Assembly (NCBI GenBank): GCA_034431435.1
Contig: DAOUDG010000055.1
Coordinates: forward strand, 1 to 29,853
DNA length: 29,853 nt
Source: JAHCIE01 sp034431435
GTDB lineage: Bacteria; Chloroflexota; Anaerolineae; Epilineales; JAHCIE01
Direction of reading: 5' to 3'
The position numbers were made by a program, and so were the translations under genes. The notes beneath the pieces were generated by a model. It was not told the origin of the DNA and made no database searches. It worked only from the letters and a program-made list of their open reading frames with translations. The first letter of the stretch is position 1, and every line of letters begins with the position of its first letter. Below are positions 15,241 to 22,460 of the stretch, piece by piece.

Positions 15241-16113
15241 TCAACCCAAAAACTTGCGCCTGAGGTAGTCCAGCGCCACCTGGTCGATATCCTCGCCATC
15301 GCGCCAGCGTTCTTCCAGATTCTCGACGCCATACAGCGCGCGCAGGGCAGCCTTGGTGTCGTCGTCATAGCTGCCACCGGGCGCTGCCTGGCGATAGCCC
15401 GCGCGGGCCAGAATACTCTGCAGCTCGCGCACCATCGCCGTGTCCAGTGGCACGATGTCTTCGGGGCGAGCGGGCAGAAAGTACAGGTTGTGGATAGAGA
15501 GCAGGTGGCGCAACTCATCAATGGGCGTCGGGTGGTCGTCCACCCGTAGGTCGATGTAGCGGTCGTTGAAACCCGCGTAGCCGCCCCCTACCCGCACCAC
15601 CGTCAGCGCCGCCGACTGTTGCCCGCGCGAGTCGCCGCCCGCCGCCTGACCCGCCGCCAGCGCGGCCACCAGCCGCTCGGCCAGCGGCCCCCTGGCCGCC
15701 TCGAAGGTCTCGGCCAGGGCGTCGACCACCCCCGCCCCCGTCAGAATGTTGCCCTGGCAGGCGTAGCCTGGGCCGGTGCGGCCGCCGGCCCAGGCGTGGC
15801 ACGCGGAGCCGGTGTAGGTGGCGGCATTACCGTGGGCGTCGATCAGTCCGACCTGCCGCCTGGCCCGCTCGTCGTCCTCAGCCAGCAGCCTGTCCAGAGC
15901 CAGCTGGGGGGGCATGCCCATCGACAGCAGATGCAGGCCCTCAGGGCCAAAGGTCGTGTTCGCGTAGGACTGGGTGGCGACCGCGCCCACACCCGCACTG
16001 GCCCAGGGCACGACCGCGCCCACAGCCAGGAACTTGGAGGCGACGGCAATACCCAGATCGCCGTTGGCAAAATCGATGGCCACGATGGAAAAGGTTGAGG
16101 GAAAGAGTGACAT
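15241..16113 (-). CDS. DUF1028 Ntn-hydrolase-like protein with C-terminal peptidoglycan-binding-like domain
   Basis: A 290-residue protein. The N-terminal 200 residues match DUF1028: FSIVAIDFANGDLGIAVASKFLAVGAVVPWA, then TGSACHAWAGGRTGPGYACQGNIL, then RGPLAERLVAALAAGQAAGGDSRGQQSAAL. The fold resembles Ntn hydrolases but the reaction is not established. The last 70 residues (VRELQSILARAGYRQAAPGGSYDDDTKAAL) look like the small peptidoglycan-binding-type domain often fused to it. No signal peptide is seen, so it appears cytoplasmic. Start ATG follows CGGGAG. It sits 24 nt after the broken M50-like gene. Confidence 0.85.
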   Translation of the reverse strand: MSLFPSTFSIVAIDFANGDLGIAVASKFLAVGAVVPWASAGVGAVATQSYANTTFGPEGLHLLSMGMPPQLALDRLLAEDDERARRQVGLIDAHGNAATYTGSACHAWAGGRTGPGYACQGNILTGAGVVDALAETFEAARGPLAERLVAALAAGQAAGGDSRGQQSAALTVVRVGGGYAGFNDRYIDLRVDDHPTPIDELRHLLSIHNLYFLPARPEDIVPLDTAMVRELQSILARAGYRQAAPGGSYDDDTKAALRALYGVENLEERWRDGEDIDQVALDYLRRKFLG

Positions 16114-16137
16114 AGCAGTCTCCCGCTTCGAGCGTCG

Positions 16138-16906
16138 TTACTCGCGTGTCCCGCGCCACAAGCCGCGAACCGCCAGCCACACCAGGCCGACCGAGGCGAC
16201 CGACCACAACAACGCCCAGAGGAGCGGCGGCAGCGGGATAGAACGCGACATGAAGACCGCGTCGTTATGGCCTACCGGGAACAACCCGGTCGAGAAGAGC
16301 AGGTTGAACAAATCGAGCAAGGCCATCAGGCACAACTGAACGGCCAGGAACGCCGCCAGGGCCAGATCTGCCAGATCGGGCAGGAAGCGCGCCGCCAGAG
16401 CCAGTGCGACGGTTAGCCCCACCCCGGCCACGAAGCCAAACAGGTTGCGCACAAAGAACAGCGTCAGCGCCCCCACGACAATCGTCAGGGCGTACAACGA
16501 CGCCCGCCCCCCCAGCGGGGTGCGTAGCAGGTACAACATCAACGCCCCCACCGCCGCCGCCCCGATATAGCCCGCCGACAGAATGATCGGCCGCCAGCCA
16601 CCCAATGACAGGGTCAGGCCGGAGCCATCCGGCTCCAGCGCGATCTGCTGCACCCCGCCGCCCTCGTGGACCAGTGTCACCAATAGGCGGACCGGGTAGA
16701 GGAGCGTGGTGGCGACAGGGACATTCAGCAACAAGAGCGATAGAATCGCCGCGCCACCGGCCAGCAGCAGAGCGTTGCGCCGGTGGCATCCCCAGCGCGG
16801 GCGCTGTAGCGGACAGCATCGCCGCGCCACCGGCCAGCAGCAGAGCGTTGCGCCCACTACGACCAACGACGGAAGGTGGCGGGGGTGGGAGGCGCAGCGG
16901 GGTCAT
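16138..16906 (-). pseudogene. Frameshifted M50-like (M50B) membrane protein
   Basis: Two frames carry one gene. The N-terminus MTPLRLPPPPPSVVGR starts at ATG 16906 behind GTGGAGG and reaches NALLLAGGAA. The remainder (ILSLLLLNVPVATTLLYPVR onward, five or six membrane helices, ending WRGTRE) continues in another frame. A 37-bp direct repeat, 73 nt apart, explains the shift: removing one 73-nt unit restores a single frame. Separately, the place where M50B proteases carry HELGH reads LVTLVHEGGGVQQIALEPDGSG. The stretch with the second zinc-binding His and the following helix turn is missing, so the product could not be a normal zinc protease even if the frame were repaired. An assembly error could explain the duplication but less easily the motif loss. 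Confidence 0.75.
16745..16854. repeat. 37-bp direct repeat (73-bp period) breaking the M50-like gene
   Basis: Bases 16745-16781 and 16818-16854 are identical over 37 bp (both begin ATCGCCGCGCCACCGG). They are separated by 36 bp. The 73-bp period is not a multiple of three, which causes the frameshift in the surrounding gene. Confidence 0.9.
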
Positions 16907-16907
16907 G

Positions 16908-17711
16908 CTATGCCTCCACAAAGGCGATGCCGGCCGCGGCCAGGGAGTCGCGCAGAGCCTCGAACGCCGCATTCACACGCGCCTGAGCCTCGGCAGCAGT
17001 CGAGGCCGACGTCGCGAAGGTGACCAGTATCGTATCCACCGTGCCAAAGGCCTGCACGCGGGTCTTGACGTAGACATCCCGAAAGGCAGCGCTCACGGCG
17101 CGGTGATGGGGCGCGAGCAGCGAGTCATCCTGGACCTGAGCCAGCCCCGCCCGCTCGGCGTACGCCAGCGGCAGCCGCTCGGCCAACAGATCGGCCAAGC
17201 TCTCCAGGAAAATCGCCTTCATCTCCTCTGGCACGCCCGGCAAGGCCACAATCGTCGCGCCCTCCGCATCGACGCGCACCCCCGGCGCGCCGCCCACCGA
17301 GTTCCACAGTGGGCGGCTACCCTGGGGTAGCGCGGCCATCTTGCGGCGAGCGTCCGTCAGGCCCGGTTGAACATAGCCCTGCGCCGCCAGTTCTGCGTAC
17401 CGTTGCTCGACCATCGCAAGGGCGGCTGGGTCTTCGGCCACTGGACGCCCCAGGCCCGCCGCGATGCCCGCCAGGGTCAGATCGTCGGCCGTAGGGCCGA
17501 GACCGCCCGTCACCAGGATCAGGTTGGCGTGTCGCGCGCCTGCGTCGCGCACGGCCTGGGCAATCGTCTCCAGGGCGTCGGGGATGGTCGTGATACGCGC
17601 CACCCGGCCACCGCGCCGCGTGACCTGACGCGCCAGCCAGTTGGAATTGGTGTCTACCACGTCGCCGGCCAGGACTTCGTTACCGACCGCGATAATCTCA
17701 ACCAGTGTCAT
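16908..17711 (-). CDS. CinA-type molybdopterin-binding-fold protein (COG1058), without deamidase domain
   Basis: A 267-residue protein with the MoaB/Mog-like fold of the CinA N-terminal half. Key segments are EIIAVGNEVLAGDVVDTNSNWLA, the substrate loop LVTGGLGPTADDLT and VALPGVPEEMKAIF. In CinA and relatives this domain can act as an ADP-ribose/NAD-related pyrophosphatase. The C-terminal NMN deamidase (PncC) domain is absent, so it is the short form. No Shine-Dalgarno is evident before the ATG at 17711, which lies 9 nt from the upstream stop, suggesting coupled translation. Its own stop is 1 nt from the next start. Confidence 0.87.
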   Translation of the reverse strand: MTLVEIIAVGNEVLAGDVVDTNSNWLARQVTRRGGRVARITTIPDALETIAQAVRDAGARHANLILVTGGLGPTADDLTLAGIAAGLGRPVAEDPAALAMVEQRYAELAAQGYVQPGLTDARRKMAALPQGSRPLWNSVGGAPGVRVDAEGATIVALPGVPEEMKAIFLESLADLLAERLPLAYAERAGLAQVQDDSLLAPHHRAVSAAFRDVYVKTRVQAFGTVDTILVTFATSASTAAEAQARVNAAFEALRDSLAAAGIAFVEA

Positions 17712-17720
17712 AGGTGTAGT

Positions 17721-18665
17721 TTAGCCCAGAAGGGCGGGATGGACAACGATGGCCTCGCAGGCGGCAATAACGCCATCGCGCGTGAGCGGTCCTCGCTCAG
17801 TCACGACCCACGTCACCAGGTCGAGGGGAGTGAGGTCGAACTGGCGATTCAGCACGCTCACACCGGGTGGCGGATGCGCCAGCACCTCGGCTGAGTCTCG
17901 CGCCTCGCCTACCGCCGCCCCAGCATCGAACAACGCTGCCGGGAGGAGCTTCTCGCTGCCCGCCACGACCATCAGCGGCGTCTCGCACTCTCGCGCCGCC
18001 AGCGCCAGCGGGTACGTGCCCGCCTTGTTGACGACGTGGCTGGGGGCGACCGTGTCCGCGCCAACCAGCACGACGTCCGCCTCGGCCACGAGCGACGGCG
18101 CGAGGGCATCGGTAACCACGGTGACAGGGATGCCTGTCGCCGCCAGCCGTCGCGCCAGCCCCGCTCCCTCGGCCAGCGGCCGCGCCTCACTGGCGACGAC
18201 ACGGCTCAGGCGACCCTGGGCATGGGCATGGCGCAGAGTCGCCTCGACGACGCTACTGGCGGAGTGGCTGACAACGACGGCGTGGGCGGGTAGCGCGGCC
18301 ACTGCGCCAGCCACCGCCAGGGCCGCGCTCGCGGTCAGCCCTGCGGCGAAGGCCTGCGCCGCCTGCTCAACGGCGGCGCGCTTCTCACCGACGGGCGCGC
18401 GGTCGGCGGCCCACAGCGCCGCATTGGCAAGGCGCATCAGCGGCGCCATCGCCGGTTGGGCGGCGGCAATGAAGCGGCCCGCCTCCGCCAGGTCGGCCAG
18501 AAACTGGGATGCCCCGGGCGCGCGACTGACCTGGGCGGCCAGGGTAAAGATGTCAGCCGCGCGGGCCGCCAGCTCGGTCGCCCCGCTCAGGTGGTCATCG
18601 GCCAGCGCGCCGATGCGAAAGGCAACGTCGGGGTCCATCTCGTCGCGTTCTCCATACCGTGGCAT
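17721..18665 (-). CDS. IF-2B-like protein (eIF2B alpha / ribose-1,5-bisphosphate isomerase / MtnA superfamily)
   Basis: A 314-residue protein. The C-terminal half has the superfamily core: VVVSHSASSVVEATLRHA, ASEARPLAEGAGLARRLAATGIPVTVVTD, ADVVLVGADTVAPSHVVNKAGTYPLALAA and PLMVVAGSEKLLP. ADVVLVGAD carries the conserved acidic residue of the isomerases, and the VVNKxGT segment is shared with MtnA and R15P isomerase. Bacterial members are sugar-phosphate isomerases rather than initiation factors. The start is unsettled: ATG 18665 lies only about 14 nt from the likely transcription start and has no ribosome site. ATG 18638 (MDPDVAFRIG) has GGAG 11 nt upstream and may be the true start. First gene of the minus-strand run. 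Confidence 0.82.
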   Translation of the reverse strand: MPRYGERDEMDPDVAFRIGALADDHLSGATELAARAADIFTLAAQVSRAPGASQFLADLAEAGRFIAAAQPAMAPLMRLANAALWAADRAPVGEKRAAVEQAAQAFAAGLTASAALAVAGAVAALPAHAVVVSHSASSVVEATLRHAHAQGRLSRVVASEARPLAEGAGLARRLAATGIPVTVVTDALAPSLVAEADVVLVGADTVAPSHVVNKAGTYPLALAARECETPLMVVAGSEKLLPAALFDAGAAVGEARDSAEVLAHPPPGVSVLNRQFDLTPLDLVTWVVTERGPLTRDGVIAACEAIVVHPALLG

Positions 18666-18685
18666 GGCTCGCTGCCAGCGTCCTG

Positions 18686-18694
18686 ATTATAGCA
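18686..18694 (-). promoter_or_regulatory. Extended -10 promoter of the minus-strand run
   Basis: TGCTATAAT on the minus strand is a perfect -10 with an extended TGn element, the same nine bases as in the CGNR promoter. The -35 region (TGCTCG at 17-nt spacing) is poor. Predicted start is about 18679. Confidence 0.6.
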
Positions 18695-18754
18695 TGGTCA
18701 CGCTGGGACGAGCAGATACACCCTTACTACACCCTTTGGTGGGTTGCCCCAGGA

Positions 18755-18786
18755 GGCGCCTTCGCCTACCATAGGGTAGGTGCGCC
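18755..18786 (+). other. Hairpin in the 18695-18890 divergent gap
   Basis: CCTACC-ATAG-GGTAGG (18765-18780) sits inside GGCGC/GCGCC arms. A further short palindrome ACCTGG-CC-CCAGGT lies at 18830-18843. They are in the leader or promoter region of the DUF1269 gene. The role is unknown; I see no clear plus-strand promoter here. Confidence 0.4.
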
Positions 18787-18890
18787 GCGCAACGATGCAG
18801 GCGCACCAGTACTCGGCCATATGGAATCGACCTGGCCCCAGGTGAGTAGCGGCTGTACCCACAGCCCATTGCAACAGGGAGAACACACGC

Positions 18891-19430
18891 ATGAGCAACA
18901 AGAGCAAATACACCGTTGTCGCCGCGAGCTTCGCCGACGAAGGCGCCGCCGAGGGCGCACTCGAAGCGCTAAAGAGTGTCGAGAAGGTCTACGCCGCCGA
19001 CCTGCTGGTCATGGGGCAGGATGGCAGGTTCGCCAAGCATCGCGAGGGCAAGCGCGAGCCGGGCAAGGGCCTGGCGTGGGGTATCGTCCTCGGCCTCATC
19101 GTGGCCTTGCTGCCCGGTGTCGGCGCGGCGGCGGTCGCAAGCATGGGTGGGCTTGGCCTGATCATCGGCGCGTTCCACAAGCGCGGCGAGTCGAAGGCGT
19201 ACATTGAGAAGCTCACCAAGTCCCTGAAGCCCGGCCAGGCCGCCATCATCGCCAGCGTGCCCGACGACGGGGAGGAGGCGTTCGAGAAGGCTATCGCCCC
19301 CTCCAACCCGCTGGCTGTCCTGACCCACGAGCTATCGGGCAGCGAGGCCACCGTAGTCGACAAGACCGCCGACGCCGCCGACGCCGCCGACGCCGCCGAC
19401 GCCGCCGACGCCGCGCCCGCCGAAAAGTAA
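18891..19430 (+). CDS. DUF1269-type membrane protein
   Basis: A 179-residue protein. The first 60 residues form a small alpha/beta region (YTVVAASFADEGAAEGALEALKSVE, VYAADLLVMGQDG). A Gly/Ala-rich membrane hairpin follows (AWGIVLGLIVALLPGVGAAAVASMGGLGLIIGAF), then a soluble segment (SLKPGQAAIIASVPDDGEEAFEKAI). This is the DUF1269 layout; the function of the family is unknown, though members often appear with stress genes. The C-terminus is an (ADA)n tail made by a 9-bp minisatellite. The ATG follows AGGGAGA. Confidence 0.78.
   Translation: MSNKSKYTVVAASFADEGAAEGALEALKSVEKVYAADLLVMGQDGRFAKHREGKREPGKGLAWGIVLGLIVALLPGVGAAAVASMGGLGLIIGAFHKRGESKAYIEKLTKSLKPGQAAIIASVPDDGEEAFEKAIAPSNPLAVLTHELSGSEATVVDKTADAADAADAADAADAAPAEK
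19368..19412 (+). repeat. 9-bp minisatellite, five perfect copies, coding
   Basis: GCCGACGCC is repeated five times without mismatch inside the 3' end of the DUF1269 gene. It encodes an Ala-Asp-Ala tail. Copy number changes would alter tail length without breaking the frame. Confidence 0.9.
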
Positions 19431-19462
19431 GCGCGCCACACCTTCGGCGACACCAGAATCCC

Positions 19463-19497
19463 ACAGCGACGAGAGGGCGTTTCCCTCTCGCCGCTGT
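19463..19497. terminator. Bidirectional hairpin terminator
   Basis: ACAGCG-a-CGAGAGGG / CCCTCTCG-c-CGCTGT, a 14-bp stem with one mismatch and a 5-nt loop, lies between convergent genes. CGTTTCC follows on the plus strand. Confidence 0.7.
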
Positions 19498-19522
19498 CGT
19501 TTCCTGGCGCCCTCGCGCCGGG

Positions 19523-20014
19523 CTACAGCTTGTAACCGATGCGGCGCAGGAAATCGTGACGGTGCGCCTTCGCCGCGTCATCTTCGACGCCCAGCGGCGG
19601 CTGGCCGTCGATAACCCCCAGGATACCCCGGCCCAGCTCGCTCTCGGCGACGACAACCTGGACCGAATTGGCCGTCGCGCAGAAGAGGCTCACTACTTCT
19701 GGCACAGCCAGGATGGTATTGACGACATTGATGGGAAACGCATTGCCCAGAAAGGCGATGAACGTGTGGCCCGCGCCAATCGCCAGTGCGTTCCTGGCCG
19801 CCAGGTCCACAAGATCCGGCTCTGTGCCGCTGGTGCGCACCAGGCGCGGCCCCGACGCCTCACAGAACGCCAGGCCAAACTTGATGCCAGGCACGGCATT
19901 GACGAGCGCCTCGTGGATGTCCTCCGCCGACTTGATGAAGTGACTCTGACCCAACACCAGATTGAGGTTGGGATCGGGCTTCTCGATGGAAACCAGGGAG
20001 AGTTGCAGGGACAT
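19523..20014 (-). CDS. Adenosine-specific kinase family protein
   Basis: A 163-residue protein matching the adenosine-specific kinase family (PF04008) almost end to end. Segments are NLVLGQSHFIKSAEDIHEAL, VPGIKFGLAFCEASGPRLVR, GAGHTFIAFLGNAFPINVVN, FCATANSVQVVVAESELGRG and the terminal DFLRRIGYKL. The family is mainly known from archaea and thermophilic bacteria. Structural work on an archaeal member suggested adenosine or AMP binding; the physiological role is unsettled. Length agrees with the family (about 160). The start has a GCGAGGT ribosome site, and a promoter lies at 20076-20048. Confidence 0.9.
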   Translation of the reverse strand: MSLQLSLVSIEKPDPNLNLVLGQSHFIKSAEDIHEALVNAVPGIKFGLAFCEASGPRLVRTSGTEPDLVDLAARNALAIGAGHTFIAFLGNAFPINVVNTILAVPEVVSLFCATANSVQVVVAESELGRGILGVIDGQPPLGVEDDAAKAHRHDFLRRIGYKL

Positions 20015-20047
20015 GCTGACCTCGCAGAGTGACGGTTCGACGCCCGA

Positions 20048-20076
20048 ACTATACTCGATGGCCGCCTCGCCGACAA
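20048..20076 (-). promoter_or_regulatory. Promoter candidate of the adenosine-specific kinase gene
   Basis: Minus-strand TTGTCG (20076-20071), a 17-nt spacer and TATAGT (20053-20048). Predicted start near 20041, 27 nt before the ATG. Confidence 0.55.
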
Positions 20077-20241
20077 GCCACGTCTGCGCCCGCCATGCTG
20101 TCCGCGTCGGTGGCGGGGTTCACGCCGGCGAGCGCTGACCGACGCCGATACCATCGACCAATCACAATATCCTCGCCCGGCGTCGCGCCAGTCGGCCCGG
20201 CGAGTCGTCACAAAACCGTTACACTACGCCGCGACAACTTG

Positions 20242-20250
20242 TGGTATAAT
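20242..20250 (+). promoter_or_regulatory. Extended -10 promoter of the MNIO pair
   Basis: TGGTATAAT is a perfect -10 with an extended element. A small palindrome ACAA-C-TTGT (20234-20242) abuts it and may be an operator half. No good -35 is visible at normal spacing. Predicted start is about 20257, with AGGAGG and the ATG at 20345 downstream. Confidence 0.6.
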
Positions 20251-20344
20251 GACTGTCCTTCCCACTTCCTCGCCTTCATCCCCCTCGGCTTGCGCCAACG
20301 CCTCGTGTCCCATCGGCTTCGAAGTCTCACCCAGGAGGTATGAC

Positions 20345-20803
20345 ATGCCCGACAGGACTCAAGTGGCCCGCCGTCTCTCTGGAACCGTCCGCGTCACGAT
20401 GCCCGCTTCCGCCATCCACAACCTGGATACCTTCAACAAGAGCATCGCCAATCTAGCCGAGAAGCTCGGCCACCCCCGCTGCTTCTCCGGCGTCGACTGC
20501 ATCTTCATGCAAGAGCGCGACTTCGTCGTCGATCCCCAGCAGCGCATCAAGGCAGCGGGCGCACAGGCCGGGTTCATGGCCGCCGGTCCCCACCCGGAGC
20601 CGTGGGCCGCCGCGCGGCCGGTGACCATCACCCTGCCAACCGCCGTCCAATTCGACCTGGAGCAGGTCCAGGCGGTGACCGCCAAGGTGGCCGGGCTGCT
20701 GGGCTGCGGGCAGTGCCACTCGGGTTTCGACTGGCGCTTCCGCCAGGAACTCGACTTCATCGTCGATCAGCAACTGAACATCCATGCCGGTCCCAGCTTC
20801 TAG
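20345..20803 (+). CDS. Two-repeat Cys-containing protein coupled to an MNIO enzyme (candidate modification substrate)
   Basis: A 152-residue protein that I do not recognise as a named family. It contains two tandem copies of one unit, about residues 14-72 and 91-149. Each has a strand such as VRVTMP/VTITLP, a helix, and a conserved end with the pattern LG-x3-C-x-SG-x-D-x2-F-x-QE-x-DF-x-VD. The cysteines are Cys46, Cys52, Cys121 and Cys124 (HPRCFSGVDC and CGQCHSGFDW). The ATG follows CCCAGGAGG. Its 3' end overlaps the next gene by 20 nt. That gene is an MNIO (DUF692) enzyme fused to an HvfC-like domain, a family that oxidises Cys or Asp residues in ribosomal peptides. The protein may therefore be its substrate or an accessory. 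This is inference from context and the conserved Cys. Confidence 0.75.
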   Translation: MPDRTQVARRLSGTVRVTMPASAIHNLDTFNKSIANLAEKLGHPRCFSGVDCIFMQERDFVVDPQQRIKAAGAQAGFMAAGPHPEPWAAARPVTITLPTAVQFDLEQVQAVTAKVAGLLGCGQCHSGFDWRFRQELDFIVDQQLNIHAGPSF

Positions 20804-22295
20804 CGACCTGCCGGCGTTGGGGGTGGGCCTGACCTACTCATCAGCCATCGAGCCAATCCTGCAACGCTGGCCCGACCTCGTCGCTGTGCTGGAGGTCGAA
20901 CCTCAGACGACCTGGACCGAGACACGCGACCCGACCCAGCCCTACCGAGTCTCGGACGATGTCCTCGCCCACATCGAGCGGCTGCCGGGCCGGAAGCTCG
21001 TGCACAGCGTCGGCGTTCCCTGTGGCGGGACGCCGCGCCCCGAGCCGTATCAGTTAGGTCTGCTGGCCCACACCGTCGAGCGGCTGCGCTCGCCGTGGTT
21101 CAGTGAGCACCTGAGCTTCAATCAGGCCGAGGGGTTCTTCACCGGCTTCTTCCTGCCACCTCGTCAGACGGTCGAGGGGGTACAGGCCGCGACGCGCGCC
21201 ATCCACGATCTCCAGGCGGCCCTGCCCGTGCCCGTCGCCGTGGAGACTGGCGTCAACTACCTGCGTCCCCGCGCCGACGAGATGCCCGACGGCGTCTTCG
21301 TGGCTCAGGTGGCGGCGAGCGCAGACTGCGGCATCCTCCTCGACCTGCACAACATCTTCTGCAACGCGGTGAACGGCCGACAGGCCATCGACGATTTCCT
21401 CGCGCCCTTACCCCTCGACCGGGTATGGGAGATGCATCTGGCAGGCGGTATGGAAGTCGAGGGCTATTGGCTGGATGCCCATAGTGGGGCCATGCCCGAC
21501 GCCCTCTTCGATATGGCTCGCCGCCTGATTCCACGGCTGCCCAACCTCAAGGCGATCATCTTTGAGATGATGCCCTCGTTCCTGCCGGCGGTAGGCTACG
21601 ACACGGTAGCCCGCGAGTTGGAACGCCTGCACAGCCTGTGGGCCTCGCGGCGCGAGCCACGCGGCGATGGGCCGGTGGTACGGGCGGAAGGCGAGGCGAC
21701 AAGCCTACCCACAGCAGCAGCGCCACCCGGTAGCGGCCCTGTGGTGACACCAGCGGCCTGGGAAAGCGCGCTCGGGGCGCTGGCGGTGGGTCGCCAGGCC
21801 GAGGGCCTCATCGGCCGCGAGCTGGCCGCCGACCCAGGTGTCGGCGTCATCCATCGCCTCATCGGGGAGTTCCGCGCCTCGATGGTCGTCGGGGTGCTGC
21901 GGCTCACGTCGCGCTACCTGATGCTGAGCCTGGGACCCGACGTCTTCCGCGCGCTGTTGCAGGACTTCTGGTCCCGGCACCCTCCGCGCCCCTACGCTTC
22001 GATGGAGGCCGAGGCCTTCGCGGCGTATCTGACACGGCTGGACCTACAACTGCCGCAACTTGCCACCGTTCTGCGCTTCGAGCGGGCAGTTCTGGCGACG
22101 CTGCTGGATGGCCAGCCGCGGGTTGTGGCCTTCGACTTCGACCCGTTCCCACTCTTCCGCGCCCTCACCGAAGGCCGCCTGCCTGATGAGCCGGGCAGCG
22201 TGGGCAACTACGAGATTGAAATCACCCCTGACATCCCGCTGGCAACGCGCCAGGTCGAGGAGACAGCGGCGCGGCAAACGTTCCCCTTCCACTGA
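20784..22295 (+). CDS. MNIO (DUF692) oxidase fused to HvfC/DUF2063-like domain
   Basis: A 503-residue protein. Residues 10-285 match the MNIO (DUF692, MbnB/TglH-like) barrel, which uses two or three irons to modify ribosomally made peptides. Candidate ligands and conserved polar residues are His74 (LVHSVG), Glu108-His109 (FSEHLSFN), Glu154 and Asn158 (VETGVNYL), Asp187 and Asn190 (LLDLHNIF), His218 (EMHLAGG), Asp231 and His233 (WLDAHSG) and Glu261. After a Pro/Gly-rich linker (about 290-325), residues 330-470 resemble the DUF2063/HvfC partner that binds precursor peptides (for example VGVLRLTSRYLMLSLGPDVFRALLQDFW). In known systems these are usually separate proteins. The start overlaps the upstream gene by 20 nt. 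The N-terminal assignment is secure; the C-terminal one is moderate. Confidence 0.85.
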   Translation: MPVPASSDLPALGVGLTYSSAIEPILQRWPDLVAVLEVEPQTTWTETRDPTQPYRVSDDVLAHIERLPGRKLVHSVGVPCGGTPRPEPYQLGLLAHTVERLRSPWFSEHLSFNQAEGFFTGFFLPPRQTVEGVQAATRAIHDLQAALPVPVAVETGVNYLRPRADEMPDGVFVAQVAASADCGILLDLHNIFCNAVNGRQAIDDFLAPLPLDRVWEMHLAGGMEVEGYWLDAHSGAMPDALFDMARRLIPRLPNLKAIIFEMMPSFLPAVGYDTVARELERLHSLWASRREPRGDGPVVRAEGEATSLPTAAAPPGSGPVVTPAAWESALGALAVGRQAEGLIGRELAADPGVGVIHRLIGEFRASMVVGVLRLTSRYLMLSLGPDVFRALLQDFWSRHPPRPYASMEAEAFAAYLTRLDLQLPQLATVLRFERAVLATLLDGQPRVVAFDFDPFPLFRALTEGRLPDEPGSVGNYEIEITPDIPLATRQVEETAARQTFPFH

Positions 22296-22316
22296 CGTCG
22301 TGGGCTGCCTGCGACT

Positions 22317-22358
22317 CGCCCGCGAGAGCGTAGCCGACGGGCTGCGCCCTCGCGGGCG
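22317..22358 (+). terminator. Hairpin terminator after the MNIO gene
   Basis: A 10-bp stem CGCCCGCGAG / CTCGCGGGCG whose loop holds a second stem (AGCC/GGGCT), followed by TGTTT. It lies 21 nt after the MNIO stop codon. Confidence 0.65.
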
Positions 22359-22386
22359 TGTTTGCCTGGAGGCCACGTTCGACGGG

Positions 22387-22415
22387 TGGACCACATCGAC
22401 CAGCCGTGCTATACT
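22387..22415 (+). promoter_or_regulatory. Promoter of radA
   Basis: TGGACC (22387-22392), a 17-nt spacer and TATACT (22410-22415), with TGC giving an extended -10. Predicted start is about 22422, 39 nt before the ATG. Confidence 0.6.
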
Positions 22416-22460
22416 TGGCACATTCGTTCTAGCCGGTGGCCGCAGGAAAGGAACGCCCCC

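Larger units (their letters stand above)
20015..20344. other. 330-bp divergent intergenic region
   Basis: This gap holds the minus-strand promoter of the kinase gene at its left end and an extended -10 element for the MNIO pair at 20242-20250, followed by a leader of about 90 nt. The middle part (about 20080-20210) shows nothing I can support: no RNA gene, no long inverted repeat. Confidence 0.6.
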
